This document shows positions 38,682 through 47,701 of a DNA stretch of 64,000 bases, piece after piece. Under the pieces are notes generated by a model that had not been told where the DNA came from, did no database searches, and was given only the letters and a program-made list of their open reading frames with translations. How positions within the stretch are numbered: the first letter of the stretch is position 1; each line of letters opens with the position of its first letter. This stretch comes from Shinella curvata. Lineage in GTDB: Bacteria > Pseudomonadota > Alphaproteobacteria > Rhizobiales > Rhizobiaceae. Location: positions 124,001 to 188,000 of the forward strand of contig NZ_JALJCJ010000007.1 of NCBI RefSeq assembly GCF_022899935.1. The letters run 5' to 3'. The position numbers were made by a program, and so were the translations under genes.

Positions 38682-40079
38682 ATGAAAGCAAATTCGTACG
38701 TTTCCGCCGACAAGATCCGCTCGGATTTCTCCGCCGCCATGTCCGCCATGTATCGCGACGAGGTTCCGGCCTATGGCACGCTGATGGCGCTGGTCGCCAA
38801 GGTCAACGACGAGACGCTCGCCGCCGACCCGCACCTGAAGACGCGCCTCGAAGCCACCGATTCTCTCGATCGCATCTCGGAAGAGCGCCACGGCGCCATC
38901 CGCCTCGGCACGCCCGAAGAACTCTCCATGATGCGTCGCGCCTTCGCCGTCATGGGCATGTTTCCGGTCGGCTATTACGATCTCTCGACGGCCGGCGTTC
39001 CAGTTCATTCGACCGCCTTCCGTCCGGTCGGCGCCGCAAGCCTCAGCCACAACCCCTTCCGCGTTTTCACCTCGCTGCTGCGTCTCGACCTGATCGCCGA
39101 CGAAGCGCTGCGTGAAGAGGCAGCGGAAGTGCTGGCCGCCCGCAAGATTTTCACCGATGAAGCCGTCCGGCTGGTCGAGAAGGCCGAGCGTGACGGCGGC
39201 CTCGATGTCGCCGATGCCGCCCGTTTCGTGACCGAAGTGCTCGAAACCTTCCGCTGGCACGACCATGCCATCGTCAGCACGGACATGTACAAGCGCCTGC
39301 ACGATGCGCATCGCCTGATCGCCGACGTCGTCTCCTTCAAGGGCCCGCACATCAACCACCTGACGCCGCGCACGCTCGATATCGACAAGGTGCAGGCCCG
39401 CATGCCGGAAGAAGGCATCGCGCCCAAGGCCATCGTCGAGGGGCCGCCGACCCGCAACTGCCCGATCCTGCTGCGCCAGACCTCGTTCAAGGCGCTGGAA
39501 GAGGCCGTGTCCTTCGTAGGCAGCGACGGCAGCTGGCAGAAGGGTTCGCACACTGCCCGCTTCGGCGAAATCGAACAGCGCGGCGTGGCCGTGACGCCGA
39601 AGGGCCGCGCGCTCTACGACAAGCTCCTGAACGACACCCGCGCCCGTGTACGCCCGGCCGCCGACGGCTCCAATGCCGCCGAATACGAGGCTGCACTTGC
39701 CGATGTCTTCAAGACCTTCCCCGATACGTGGAACGGTATTCGCCAGGCCGGCCTCGGCTATTTCCGTTATTCGCTGACGGAAAAGGGCCAGTCCGTCACC
39801 GGCCGCAACGCCGATCTGGAAACCGCCATCGAAGCCGGCCTCATCCAGTTCGACCCGATCGTCTATGAAGACTTCCTGCCGGTCAGCGCCGCGGGTATCT
39901 TCCAGTCGAACCTCGGTGACGACGCGACGCAGGATTTCGTCGCCAGCCCCAACCAGGTGATGTTCGAGCGCGATCTGGGCGCGACGGTTCTGGATGAATT
40001 CGCCCATTATGCCGGCATCCAGCGCGCCTCGCTTGAAATGTGCCTCGGCATCGTCAACATGGCGGCCGCCGCGGAGTGA
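38682..40079 (+). CDS. hglS: 2-oxoadipate dioxygenase/decarboxylase (HglS, DUF1338/YdcJ)
   Basis: Fe(II)-dependent VOC-fold enzyme converting 2-oxoadipate to D-2-hydroxyglutarate in lysine catabolism. It has 465 residues, full length. Metal ligands fit the characterised family: His in GVPVHSTAFRP, His in FKGPHINHLTPRTLDID, and Glu in ARFGEIEQRGVA. The substrate Arg lies in STAFRP. The C-terminal YEDFLPVSAAGIFQSNLG is also diagnostic. The ATG at 38682 gives MKANSYVSADKIRSDF, matching the YdcJ start; an ATG at 38667 would add five residues. First gene of a plus-strand run with the next three genes. Confidence 0.93.
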   Translation: MKANSYVSADKIRSDFSAAMSAMYRDEVPAYGTLMALVAKVNDETLAADPHLKTRLEATDSLDRISEERHGAIRLGTPEELSMMRRAFAVMGMFPVGYYDLSTAGVPVHSTAFRPVGAASLSHNPFRVFTSLLRLDLIADEALREEAAEVLAARKIFTDEAVRLVEKAERDGGLDVADAARFVTEVLETFRWHDHAIVSTDMYKRLHDAHRLIADVVSFKGPHINHLTPRTLDIDKVQARMPEEGIAPKAIVEGPPTRNCPILLRQTSFKALEEAVSFVGSDGSWQKGSHTARFGEIEQRGVAVTPKGRALYDKLLNDTRARVRPAADGSNAAEYEAALADVFKTFPDTWNGIRQAGLGYFRYSLTEKGQSVTGRNADLETAIEAGLIQFDPIVYEDFLPVSAAGIFQSNLGDDATQDFVASPNQVMFERDLGATVLDEFAHYAGIQRASLEMCLGIVNMAAAAE

Positions 40080-40090
40080 CGGACGAAAGC

Positions 40091-41509
40091 ATGATCGAGG
40101 CAAGCCACATCGAGGTCTTGAAAAGCCTGCTCGGCGAGAAGGGTCTTCTCACCGAGCCTACCGATCTGGCCGCCTACGAGATCGGCGCGCGCTACGACAA
40201 GGGCCGCGCCGCCTTCGTCGCGCGTCCGGCAACGACCGCCGAGGCCTCTACTGTCGTCGCCTACTGCGTGAAGAACGGCATCGCGCTCATTCCCCAATCC
40301 GGTAATACCGGCCTCGTCTCCGGCTCGACGCCCGATGACAGCGGCAGCCAGGGCATTCTGAGCCTCGACCGCCTGACCGCCCCCTTCGCGCTCGACCGCG
40401 TCAACCGCACCATCAAGGCCGGCGCAGGCGTTCGCCTCTCCGACCTCAACGGCAAACTCGAGGACACCGGCCTGTTCTTCCCGATCGACCTCGGCGCCGA
40501 CCCGCGCCTCGGCGGCATGATCGCGACGAACACCGGTGGCTCACGCTTCCTGCGCTACGGCGACGTGCGCCGCAACACGCTGGGTCTTACGGTCGTCCTT
40601 GCCGACGAGACCGGCACCGTGCTCGACCTGTCCTCGGATTTGCGCAAGAACAATACCGGCGTCGACTGGAAGCAGCTGTTCATCGGCACGTCGGGCGCCT
40701 TCGGCATCGTCACCGAGTGCGTGCTGAATCTCGAGCCCGCGCCGAAACAGTCGGCGACCGCACTGCTCGTCCCCTCCTCGCCCGCTGAGGTCGCGACGCT
40801 GCTGGTTGCCATGGAAGATGCGCTCGGCAGCTATCTCTCGGCCTTCGAGGGCATGTCCGGCAATGCCATCAGCGCCGCGCTCGACCACGTTCCCTCGCTG
40901 CGCAATCCCTTCCAGGGCGGCATCGTGCCCGATTTCGTCATCCTCGCCGAAATCTCCCGCTCGACCCCGCCGCGTGAGGGCGAGCAGCCGCTCGATGCGG
41001 TGCTGGAAGAGGTTCTGGCCGCCATCTGGGAACGCGAGGATGCGCCGCTCGCCGACGCCTTCGTCGGCCCGCCGCACGAGATCTGGGCGCTGCGCCATGC
41101 ACTCTCCGAGGGCGTGAAACATAGCGGGCGATTGATCGCCTTCGATCTGTCCTTCCGCCGGGGTGACATCATGCCCTTCCTCGCCCATATGAAGGCGGAC
41201 ATGCCTGACCACTTCGAAGACGTGACGATCTGCGATTTCGGCCATATCGGCGATGGCGGCGTGCACTTCAATCTCGTCGTCGCCAAGGACGATCCGCGCC
41301 TGGCCGATCCCGATTTCGAGGCGGACCTGCGCGAATGGGTCTTCACCGTCGCGGTCGAAAACTTCGGCGGCAGCTTCAGCGCGGAACACGCCATCGGCCG
41401 CAAGAACCAGGCCTTCTACGACCAATACACCCCGGAAAAAATCCGCGAGCTGGCGGCCGGGCTGAAAACCATCACCTCGCCGGGTCCGCTCGGCACTATC
41501 ACCTTCTAA
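40091..41509 (+). CDS. FAD-linked D-2-hydroxyglutarate dehydrogenase
   Basis: Oxidises D-2-hydroxyglutarate, the HglS product, to 2-oxoglutarate. It has 472 residues. PCMH-type FAD-binding domain (about 30-215, LIPQSGNTGLVSGSTPD, DPRLGGMIATNTGGSRFLRYG) and FAD-oxidase C domain with metal-site GHIGDGGVHFN and FGGSFSAEHAIGRKNQ, as in human D2HGDH and related dehydrogenases. The ATG at 40091 lies 11 bases after the hglS stop; an in-frame GTG at 40076 overlaps that stop, so coupling is likely either way. Other members of this family use D-lactate; the hglS context supports 2-hydroxyglutarate. Confidence 0.9.
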   Translation: MIEASHIEVLKSLLGEKGLLTEPTDLAAYEIGARYDKGRAAFVARPATTAEASTVVAYCVKNGIALIPQSGNTGLVSGSTPDDSGSQGILSLDRLTAPFALDRVNRTIKAGAGVRLSDLNGKLEDTGLFFPIDLGADPRLGGMIATNTGGSRFLRYGDVRRNTLGLTVVLADETGTVLDLSSDLRKNNTGVDWKQLFIGTSGAFGIVTECVLNLEPAPKQSATALLVPSSPAEVATLLVAMEDALGSYLSAFEGMSGNAISAALDHVPSLRNPFQGGIVPDFVILAEISRSTPPREGEQPLDAVLEEVLAAIWEREDAPLADAFVGPPHEIWALRHALSEGVKHSGRLIAFDLSFRRGDIMPFLAHMKADMPDHFEDVTICDFGHIGDGGVHFNLVVAKDDPRLADPDFEADLREWVFTVAVENFGGSFSAEHAIGRKNQAFYDQYTPEKIRELAAGLKTITSPGPLGTITF

Positions 41510-41530
41510 TAAACATCAGGGAGATACCCC

Positions 41531-43054
41531 ATGACGAAAGTCGACGTGAAAAAGGAAACCGAGGCCCTTCTCGACAAGCTCGGCGTTGCCCGCGCCCTGT
41601 GGCAGGGTGGCGACATGGCCTCCTTCAGCCCGGTCAGCGGCGAAGAGATCGGCAAGCTGAAGACCGTTTCGGGTGCCGAGACCGACAAGGCCATCGATGC
41701 CGCCCATGAAGCCTTCAAGGCCTGGCGCCTCGTGCCGGCTCCCAAGCGCGGCGAACTCGTACGCCTGCTCGGCGAAGAGCTGCGTGCTTCCAAGGCCGAT
41801 CTCGGCCGTCTCGTGTCCATTGAAGCCGGCAAGATCACGTCCGAAGGCCTCGGCGAAGTGCAGGAAATGATCGACATCTGCGATTTCGCCGTCGGTCTCT
41901 CCCGCCAGCTCTACGGCCTCACCATCGCCACCGAGCGTCCCGGCCACCGCATGATGGAAACCTGGCATCCGCTCGGCGTCGTCGGCATCATCTCCGCCTT
42001 CAACTTCCCGGTCGCCGTCTGGTCGTGGAACGCAGCGCTCGCGCTCGTCGCCGGCAACTCCATCGTCTGGAAGCCCTCTGAAAAGACCCCGCTGACCGGC
42101 CTCGCCTGCCAGGCGATCCTCGATCGCGCGCTCGCCCGCTTCGGCGACGCTCCGGCAAACCTCAGCCAGGTCCTCATCGGTGACCGCACCATCGGCGAAG
42201 CCCTCGTCGACAACCACAAAGTCGCACTCGTCTCGGCCACCGGCTCCACCCGCATGGGCAAGGAAGTCGGCCCGCGTCTGGCCAAGCGTTTCGCCCGCTC
42301 GATCCTCGAGCTCGGCGGCAACAATGCCGGCATCGTCTGCCCCTCGGCCGATCTCGACATGGCGCTGCGCGCCATTGCCTTCGGCGCCATGGGCACCGCC
42401 GGCCAGCGCTGCACGACGCTGCGCCGCCTCTTCGTGCATGACAGCGTCTACGACCAGCTCGTGCCGCGCCTGAAGAAGGCCTATACCAGCGTTTCCGTCG
42501 GCAACCCGCTGGAAACCTCGGCCCTCGTCGGCCCGCTCGTCGATAAGCAGGCCTTCGACGGCATGCAGAAGGCTCTGGCCGCAGCCAAGGCCGAAGGCGG
42601 TTCCGTCACCGGTGGTGACCGCGTTGCCGATGCCGGCAAGGATACGGCCTATTACGTCAAGCCGGCGATCGTCGAAATGCCGAAGCAGGCCGGCCCGGTT
42701 CTCGAAGAGACCTTCGCGCCGATCCTCTACGTCATGAAGTATTCCGACTTCGAAGCCGTTCTGGACGACCACAACGCCGTTTCGGCCGGTCTCTCCTCGT
42801 CGATCTTCACGCTCAACGTTCAGGAAGCCGAGCGCTTCCTGTCGGCCGACGGTTCGGACTGCGGTATCGCCAATGTCAACATCGGCACGTCCGGCGCTGA
42901 AATCGGCGGCGCGTTCGGCGGCGAAAAGGAAACCGGCGGCGGCCGCGAATCCGGCTCCGACGCCTGGAAGGCCTATATGCGCCGCGCCACCAACACGGTG
43001 AACTACTCGAAGGCCCTGCCGCTCGCCCAGGGCGTCTCGTTTGACATCGAATAA
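41531..43054 (+). CDS. amaB: Alpha-aminoadipate semialdehyde (piperideine-6-carboxylate) dehydrogenase, ALDH7 family
   Basis: NAD(P)-dependent oxidation of 2-aminoadipate 6-semialdehyde to 2-aminoadipate. It has 507 residues. Catalytic Cys in GQRCTTLRRLF, general-base Glu in ILELGGNNAGIV, and the antiquitin-type C-terminus GGAFGGEKETGGGRESGSD followed by TVNYSKALPLAQG. These features single out ALDH7 (human antiquitin, bacterial AmaB/Pcd) from other aldehyde dehydrogenases. AGGGAGA lies upstream of the ATG. It follows the dehydrogenase gene by 21 bases. Confidence 0.93.
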   Translation: MTKVDVKKETEALLDKLGVARALWQGGDMASFSPVSGEEIGKLKTVSGAETDKAIDAAHEAFKAWRLVPAPKRGELVRLLGEELRASKADLGRLVSIEAGKITSEGLGEVQEMIDICDFAVGLSRQLYGLTIATERPGHRMMETWHPLGVVGIISAFNFPVAVWSWNAALALVAGNSIVWKPSEKTPLTGLACQAILDRALARFGDAPANLSQVLIGDRTIGEALVDNHKVALVSATGSTRMGKEVGPRLAKRFARSILELGGNNAGIVCPSADLDMALRAIAFGAMGTAGQRCTTLRRLFVHDSVYDQLVPRLKKAYTSVSVGNPLETSALVGPLVDKQAFDGMQKALAAAKAEGGSVTGGDRVADAGKDTAYYVKPAIVEMPKQAGPVLEETFAPILYVMKYSDFEAVLDDHNAVSAGLSSSIFTLNVQEAERFLSADGSDCGIANVNIGTSGAEIGGAFGGEKETGGGRESGSDAWKAYMRRATNTVNYSKALPLAQGVSFDIE

Positions 43055-43070
43055 GGGCGATATCGAGTAA

Positions 43071-44309
<1,239 letters not shown>

Positions 44310-44340
44310 GCCCCGCAAAAGACAATCCGGCAAAAGAAAA

Positions 44341-44366
44341 GGGGCCTCGAAAGAGGCCCCATTTTT
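44341..44366 (+). terminator. Terminator of the hglS operon
   Basis: GGGGCCTC, GAAA tetraloop, GAGGCCCC, then ATTTTT (44341-44366). It lies 31 bases after the aminotransferase stop. Confidence 0.93.
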
Positions 44367-44421
44367 ATGTGTCCGCGCCTTCTGGCGTTCTCTGCTTCCC
44401 CGCAGCCTTGGGCCACAGATG

Positions 44422-44452
44422 CGAAAACGCCCCGGTCTTTTCAGCCGGGGCG
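44422..44452 (-). terminator. Terminator of the lysine 6-dehydrogenase-like gene
   Basis: Minus strand: ACGCCCCGG, 8-base loop, CCGGGGCGT, followed by a short T run. It lies 18 bases past the stop at 44471. Confidence 0.85.
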
Positions 44453-44470
44453 TCGAAGGTCTTTAAAGGA

Positions 44471-45571
44471 TCAGGCGGCGTGGGCGCCGCGGTTTTCCTG
44501 GGCGTAGTAGTGACCGAAGCGGTTCGCGAGGAAGGCGTCGAGGGCGATTTCTTCCTGGCGGACGAAACCTTCGGCGCGCAGCGAGCCATCGGCCAGCATG
44601 TCGAGCACGGCGCAGATCGAGCCTGCGGTGGTGATCTGGATGGCGGAATGCAGGGCGCCGGCGACCGGGGCGCTGTAGACCTTGTTGGCGTAGGTTTCCT
44701 GGATCAGTCGGCCGTTCTTGCGGCCCGAAACGGTCACAAAGATGATGACGACGTCCTGCGTGGTGGTCGGCAAGGCGTTTTCGAAGATGTCCTTGAGGAC
44801 TTCGCGGCGATGACGCAGGCCGAGGTCGTTCAGGAGCGCCTTCATGATGGCGGCGTGGCCGGGGTAGCGGATCGTGCGGTAGTTCAGCGTGCGAACCTTG
44901 CCTTTCAGCGTCTCGCAGAGCGTGCCAAGGCCGCCCGAAGTGTTGAAAGCCTCGTAGGTGACGCCGTCAAGCGAGAATTCCTCACGCTCTTCCAGCGCCG
45001 GAACCTCGATCAGCGCGCCTTCGACGATGGCTTCGCAGGGCTCGATATATTCGTTGATGACGCCGTCCGTGCTCCAGGTCAGGTTATAGTTCAGAGCGTT
45101 GGAGGGGTACTGCGGCAGGGCGCCGACGCGCATGCGCACGCTGTCGAGCGTGTCGAAGCGGCTGGCAAGGTCGTTGGCGACGATGGAGATGAAGCCCGGG
45201 GCTAGGCCGCACTGCGGAATGAACGCCGTCTTGGCCTTTTCGGCGATGCGCTTGACCTGGCGGGTGGATTCGACGTCTTCCGTAAGGTCGAGATAGTGCA
45301 CACCGGCGGCGGCGGCCGCTTCGGCAATCGCGACCGTCAGGTGGTAGGGCGCGGCCGAGAGAACGGCGAACTTGCCGGTCAGAAGGGCCTTCATGGCGGC
45401 GGCATCGGCGATATCGACGACTGCGGTGGTGACGGCAGCGTGGCTTTCGATGCCGGCAAGCTGATCCTCGGAACGGTCCGCGACGGTGACGCGGTAATCC
45501 CCGCTATGAGCCAGCATGCGTGCGATGGTCGAACCGATCTTGCCTGCGCCGATGACGACGATGTCCTTCAT
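44471..45571 (-). CDS. Saccharopine dehydrogenase-family protein, probable L-lysine 6-dehydrogenase
   Basis: NAD(P)-binding enzyme of 366 residues. Rossmann motif MKDIVVIGAGKIGSTIARML; then VHYLDLTEDVE, IPQCGLAPGFISIVANDLA, EAFNTSGGLGTLCETLKGK and YRTIRYPGHAAIM. The stretch from the APG motif to RYPGHA closely follows, from memory, the L-lysine 6-dehydrogenase of Geobacillus stearothermophilus (IPDLGVAPGM..., HTSGG..., TIRYRGHA), more than it does LYS9. L-lysine 6-dehydrogenase is also known from Agrobacterium. It would form aminoadipate semialdehyde, the AmaB substrate. The ATG at 45571 has GGAGGG upstream. It is divergent from an Lrp-type regulator. Generic tools will call it saccharopine dehydrogenase. 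Confidence 0.8.
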   Translation of the reverse strand: MKDIVVIGAGKIGSTIARMLAHSGDYRVTVADRSEDQLAGIESHAAVTTAVVDIADAAAMKALLTGKFAVLSAAPYHLTVAIAEAAAAAGVHYLDLTEDVESTRQVKRIAEKAKTAFIPQCGLAPGFISIVANDLASRFDTLDSVRMRVGALPQYPSNALNYNLTWSTDGVINEYIEPCEAIVEGALIEVPALEEREEFSLDGVTYEAFNTSGGLGTLCETLKGKVRTLNYRTIRYPGHAAIMKALLNDLGLRHRREVLKDIFENALPTTTQDVVIIFVTVSGRKNGRLIQETYANKVYSAPVAGALHSAIQITTAGSICAVLDMLADGSLRAEGFVRQEEIALDAFLANRFGHYYAQENRGAHAA

Positions 45572-45671
45572 GTGATTTCCCTCCGGCATGAATTGATGCG
45601 CTTATTTTGAGAGGGAAGACTGTCGATTTAAAGCGCCATATCTGGCATAATCAATCATCGATATCGGCAGA

Positions 45672-46124
45672 ATGACGGTAAAAATGAGCATTTCGACGCT
45701 AGGCCCCAAGGATCGCGAACTCCTCGCCATCCTCAGCGAGAACGCCCGCGAGCAGACCGCGACCATCGCCCGCAAGCTGGGGCTTTCCCGCACCACCGTG
45801 CAGGCGAAGATCGACCGGTTGGAACGGGACGGGGTGATCGCCGGTTACGGCGTCAAGCTTTCCGACGCTTATGAAAGCGGCATGGTGAAGGCCCATGTCC
45901 TCATCACCATCGCGCCGAAGACGCTGGCGCGCATCACCACGGAGCTGCACGCCATCTCAGCCGTGCGCACGCTGCACTCGGTGAGCGGCAGCTTCGACCT
46001 CATCGCCGTCGTCGAGGCAGCCTCCATCGCCGAGCTCGACCACCTGATCGACCGTATCGGCGCCATCGACGGCGTGGAACGCACGCTGTCGTCGATCATC
46101 CTGTCGACGCGGATAAGGCGATAG
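45672..46124 (+). CDS. Lrp/AsnC-family transcriptional regulator
   Basis: 150 residues. N-terminal HTH (LGPKDRELLAILSENAREQT, KLGLSRTTVQAKIDRLERDG) and C-terminal RAM ligand domain (VKAHVLITIAPKTLARITTE through GVERTLSSIILSTRIRR). It is divergent from the lysine dehydrogenase-like gene with a 100-base AT-richer spacer, so it is the likely amino-acid-responsive controller of that gene (lysine as effector is inferred). In-frame ATGs at 45672 and 45684. Confidence 0.9.
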   Translation: MTVKMSISTLGPKDRELLAILSENAREQTATIARKLGLSRTTVQAKIDRLERDGVIAGYGVKLSDAYESGMVKAHVLITIAPKTLARITTELHAISAVRTLHSVSGSFDLIAVVEAASIAELDHLIDRIGAIDGVERTLSSIILSTRIRR

Positions 46125-46196
46125 CGTTTTTTGCAAGCAAAAGACCTGGATGCAGGGGAACATCCGGGCCTTAGAGGAGGTCAGTGGCAGGGTCGC

Positions 46197-46373
46197 TTAG
46201 CGGCAGACCTTAATGCGTTTGATGACGATGTTGCCGTAGTAGTCGTAGGACTTGATCTTCTTGATGAAGCAGGTGGGCTGGTAGTCGTAGCTGTAATAGC
46301 CGGCCTGCGAGGGGGCCGCGAAGGAGACGGCGGCGACGAGGGCAACGGTGGCGGAAACGATGAACTTGCGCAT
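46197..46373 (-). CDS. Small secreted Tyr/Lys-rich protein
   Basis: 58 residues. Signal peptide MRKFIVSATVALVAAVSFAA with cleavage near SQA, leaving a mature peptide of about 34 residues that is rich in Tyr, Lys and Ile and has two Cys (YYSYDYQPTCFIKKIKSYDY... ending VCR). AGGAGAG lies 5 bases before the ATG at 46373. Function unknown. It could be a periplasmic or surface peptide, and the two Cys could form a disulfide. An imperfect hairpin at about 46145-46168 (GGATG/CATCC core) followed by T-rich sequence on the minus strand may end its transcript. Confidence 0.75.
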   Translation of the reverse strand: MRKFIVSATVALVAAVSFAAPSQAGYYSYDYQPTCFIKKIKSYDYYGNIVIKRIKVCR

Positions 46374-46539
46374 GGGGTCTCTCCTGATCTGTGGTGGGGG
46401 ATGAGCCTCTCTCATCCGGTGATCTGAAGATCTCATATCCCTGCGCATGCCGCTGTTTCCGATGGAACAGGGCAATCCGCCCGCCTGCACACCCTCCACC
46501 CCTTGCGCCGCGACGTTTCCGGGATTATGCCTTTTTTCG

Positions 46540-46632
46540 CTCTAACGGGGTGCCCGCAGATTTGCGGGCTGAGAGGCCTTGCCGCCAACCCGAAGAACCT
46601 GATCCGGTTTGTACCGGCGGAGGGATTAGACG
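46540..46632 (+). promoter_or_regulatory. TPP (THI-box) riboswitch
   Basis: Conserved parts in order: ACGGGGTGCCC (46545-46555), GGGCTGAGAGG (46566-46576), ACCCGAAGAACCTGATCCGG (46588-46607), and GTACCGGCGGAGGGATTAGA to about 46630. It precedes thiB by 50 bases and should repress thiBPQ when thiamine pyrophosphate is abundant. Confidence 0.96.
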
Positions 46633-46640
46633 GCACAATC

Positions 46641-46681
46641 CAGCGCCCTATTCCCGTTTTTGACGAAACAAGGAGGCGCTG
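46641..46681 (+). promoter_or_regulatory. Anti-SD stem following the TPP riboswitch
   Basis: CAGCGCC (46641-46647) is the exact complement of GGCGCTG (46675-46681). The latter overlaps the end of the AAGGAGG Shine-Dalgarno (46670-46676) and touches the thiB ATG. It fits translational control by the riboswitch. Confidence 0.6.
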
Positions 46682-47689
46682 ATGCGCAAGACCGTTCTTT
46701 CCTCCATCACGGCGCTCGCCGTTTCCTTCGCTTTGCCCGCCTTCGCGCAGGAAAAGACGCTGACCGTCTATACCTATGAAAGCTTCGTGTCCGACTGGGG
46801 CCCCGGTCCGAAGGTCAAGGAAGAATTCGAGAAGACCTGCGGCTGCAAGGTCGAGTGGGTCGGTGTTGCCGACGGCGTAGAGCTTCTGACGCGGCTGAAG
46901 CTTGAGGGTGAAGGCACCAAGGCCGATATCGTGCTCGGGCTCGACACCAACCTGATCACCGAGGCGAAGGCGACCGGCCTTTTCGAGGCGCACGGTCTTT
47001 CGCCGGAAGGCCTGACCGTACCGGGCGGTTTTTCCGACGATACGTTCCTGCCCTATGACTACGGCCACTTCGCCGTCGTCTACGACACCGAGACGGTAAA
47101 GACCCCGCCGACGAGCCTGAAGGAACTGGTCGAGGGTGATCCCGCGCAGAAGATCGTCATCGAGGACCCGCGCACCTCTACGCCGGGCCTCGGCCTGCTG
47201 CTCTGGGTGAAATCCGTTTATGGCGACAAGGCCGGCGAGGCCTGGGGCAAGCTGAAGAACCGCGTGCTGACGGTCACGCCCGGCTGGTCTGAGGCCTACG
47301 GCCTGTTCACCAAGGGCGAGGCGCCGATGGTGCTCTCCTACACGACGTCGCCGGCCTATCACGTGATTGCGGAAAAGACCGAGCGCTACAAGGCGGCCGC
47401 CTTCTCCGAGGGCCACTATGTGCAGATCGAGGTTGCCGGCCTGACGCGCACCTCTGACGACAAGGATCTTGCCCGCCAGTTCCTGACCTTCATGACCGGC
47501 CCGGATTTCCAGTCGATCATTCCGGAAACCAACTGGATGATGCCGGCCGCCAAGACGAAGGACCCGCTGCCCGCCGCCTTCGATACGCTGGTGAAGCCGG
47601 AAAAGACCTTCCTGGTGCCGTCGGACGAGGTCGCCGCCAACCGCAAGGCCTGGATCGACGAATGGCTGGCCGTGATGAGCGCCAAGTAA
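46682..47689 (+). CDS. thiB: Thiamine ABC transporter, periplasmic binding protein
   Basis: 335 residues; signal peptide to about residue 22 (cut after AFA). The mature protein starts [20 protein letters not shown], the standard ThiB/TbpA opening. [14 protein letters not shown] and [15 protein letters not shown] are also conserved. It binds thiamine, thiamine phosphate or TPP and delivers it to ThiP. It is preceded by a TPP riboswitch and AAGGAGG. First gene of thiBPQ. Confidence 0.96.
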   Translation: MRKTVLSSITALAVSFALPAFAQEKTLTVYTYESFVSDWGPGPKVKEEFEKTCGCKVEWVGVADGVELLTRLKLEGEGTKADIVLGLDTNLITEAKATGLFEAHGLSPEGLTVPGGFSDDTFLPYDYGHFAVVYDTETVKTPPTSLKELVEGDPAQKIVIEDPRTSTPGLGLLLWVKSVYGDKAGEAWGKLKNRVLTVTPGWSEAYGLFTKGEAPMVLSYTTSPAYHVIAEKTERYKAAAFSEGHYVQIEVAGLTRTSDDKDLARQFLTFMTGPDFQSIIPETNWMMPAAKTKDPLPAAFDTLVKPEKTFLVPSDEVAANRKAWIDEWLAVMSAK

Positions 47690-47701
47690 GGAAGGCCTGA
47701 C

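Noticed and set aside
38586-40103. A 505-codon minus-strand frame across hglS
   Set aside because: Antisense shadow; hglS on the plus strand carries intact metal ligands and family ends.
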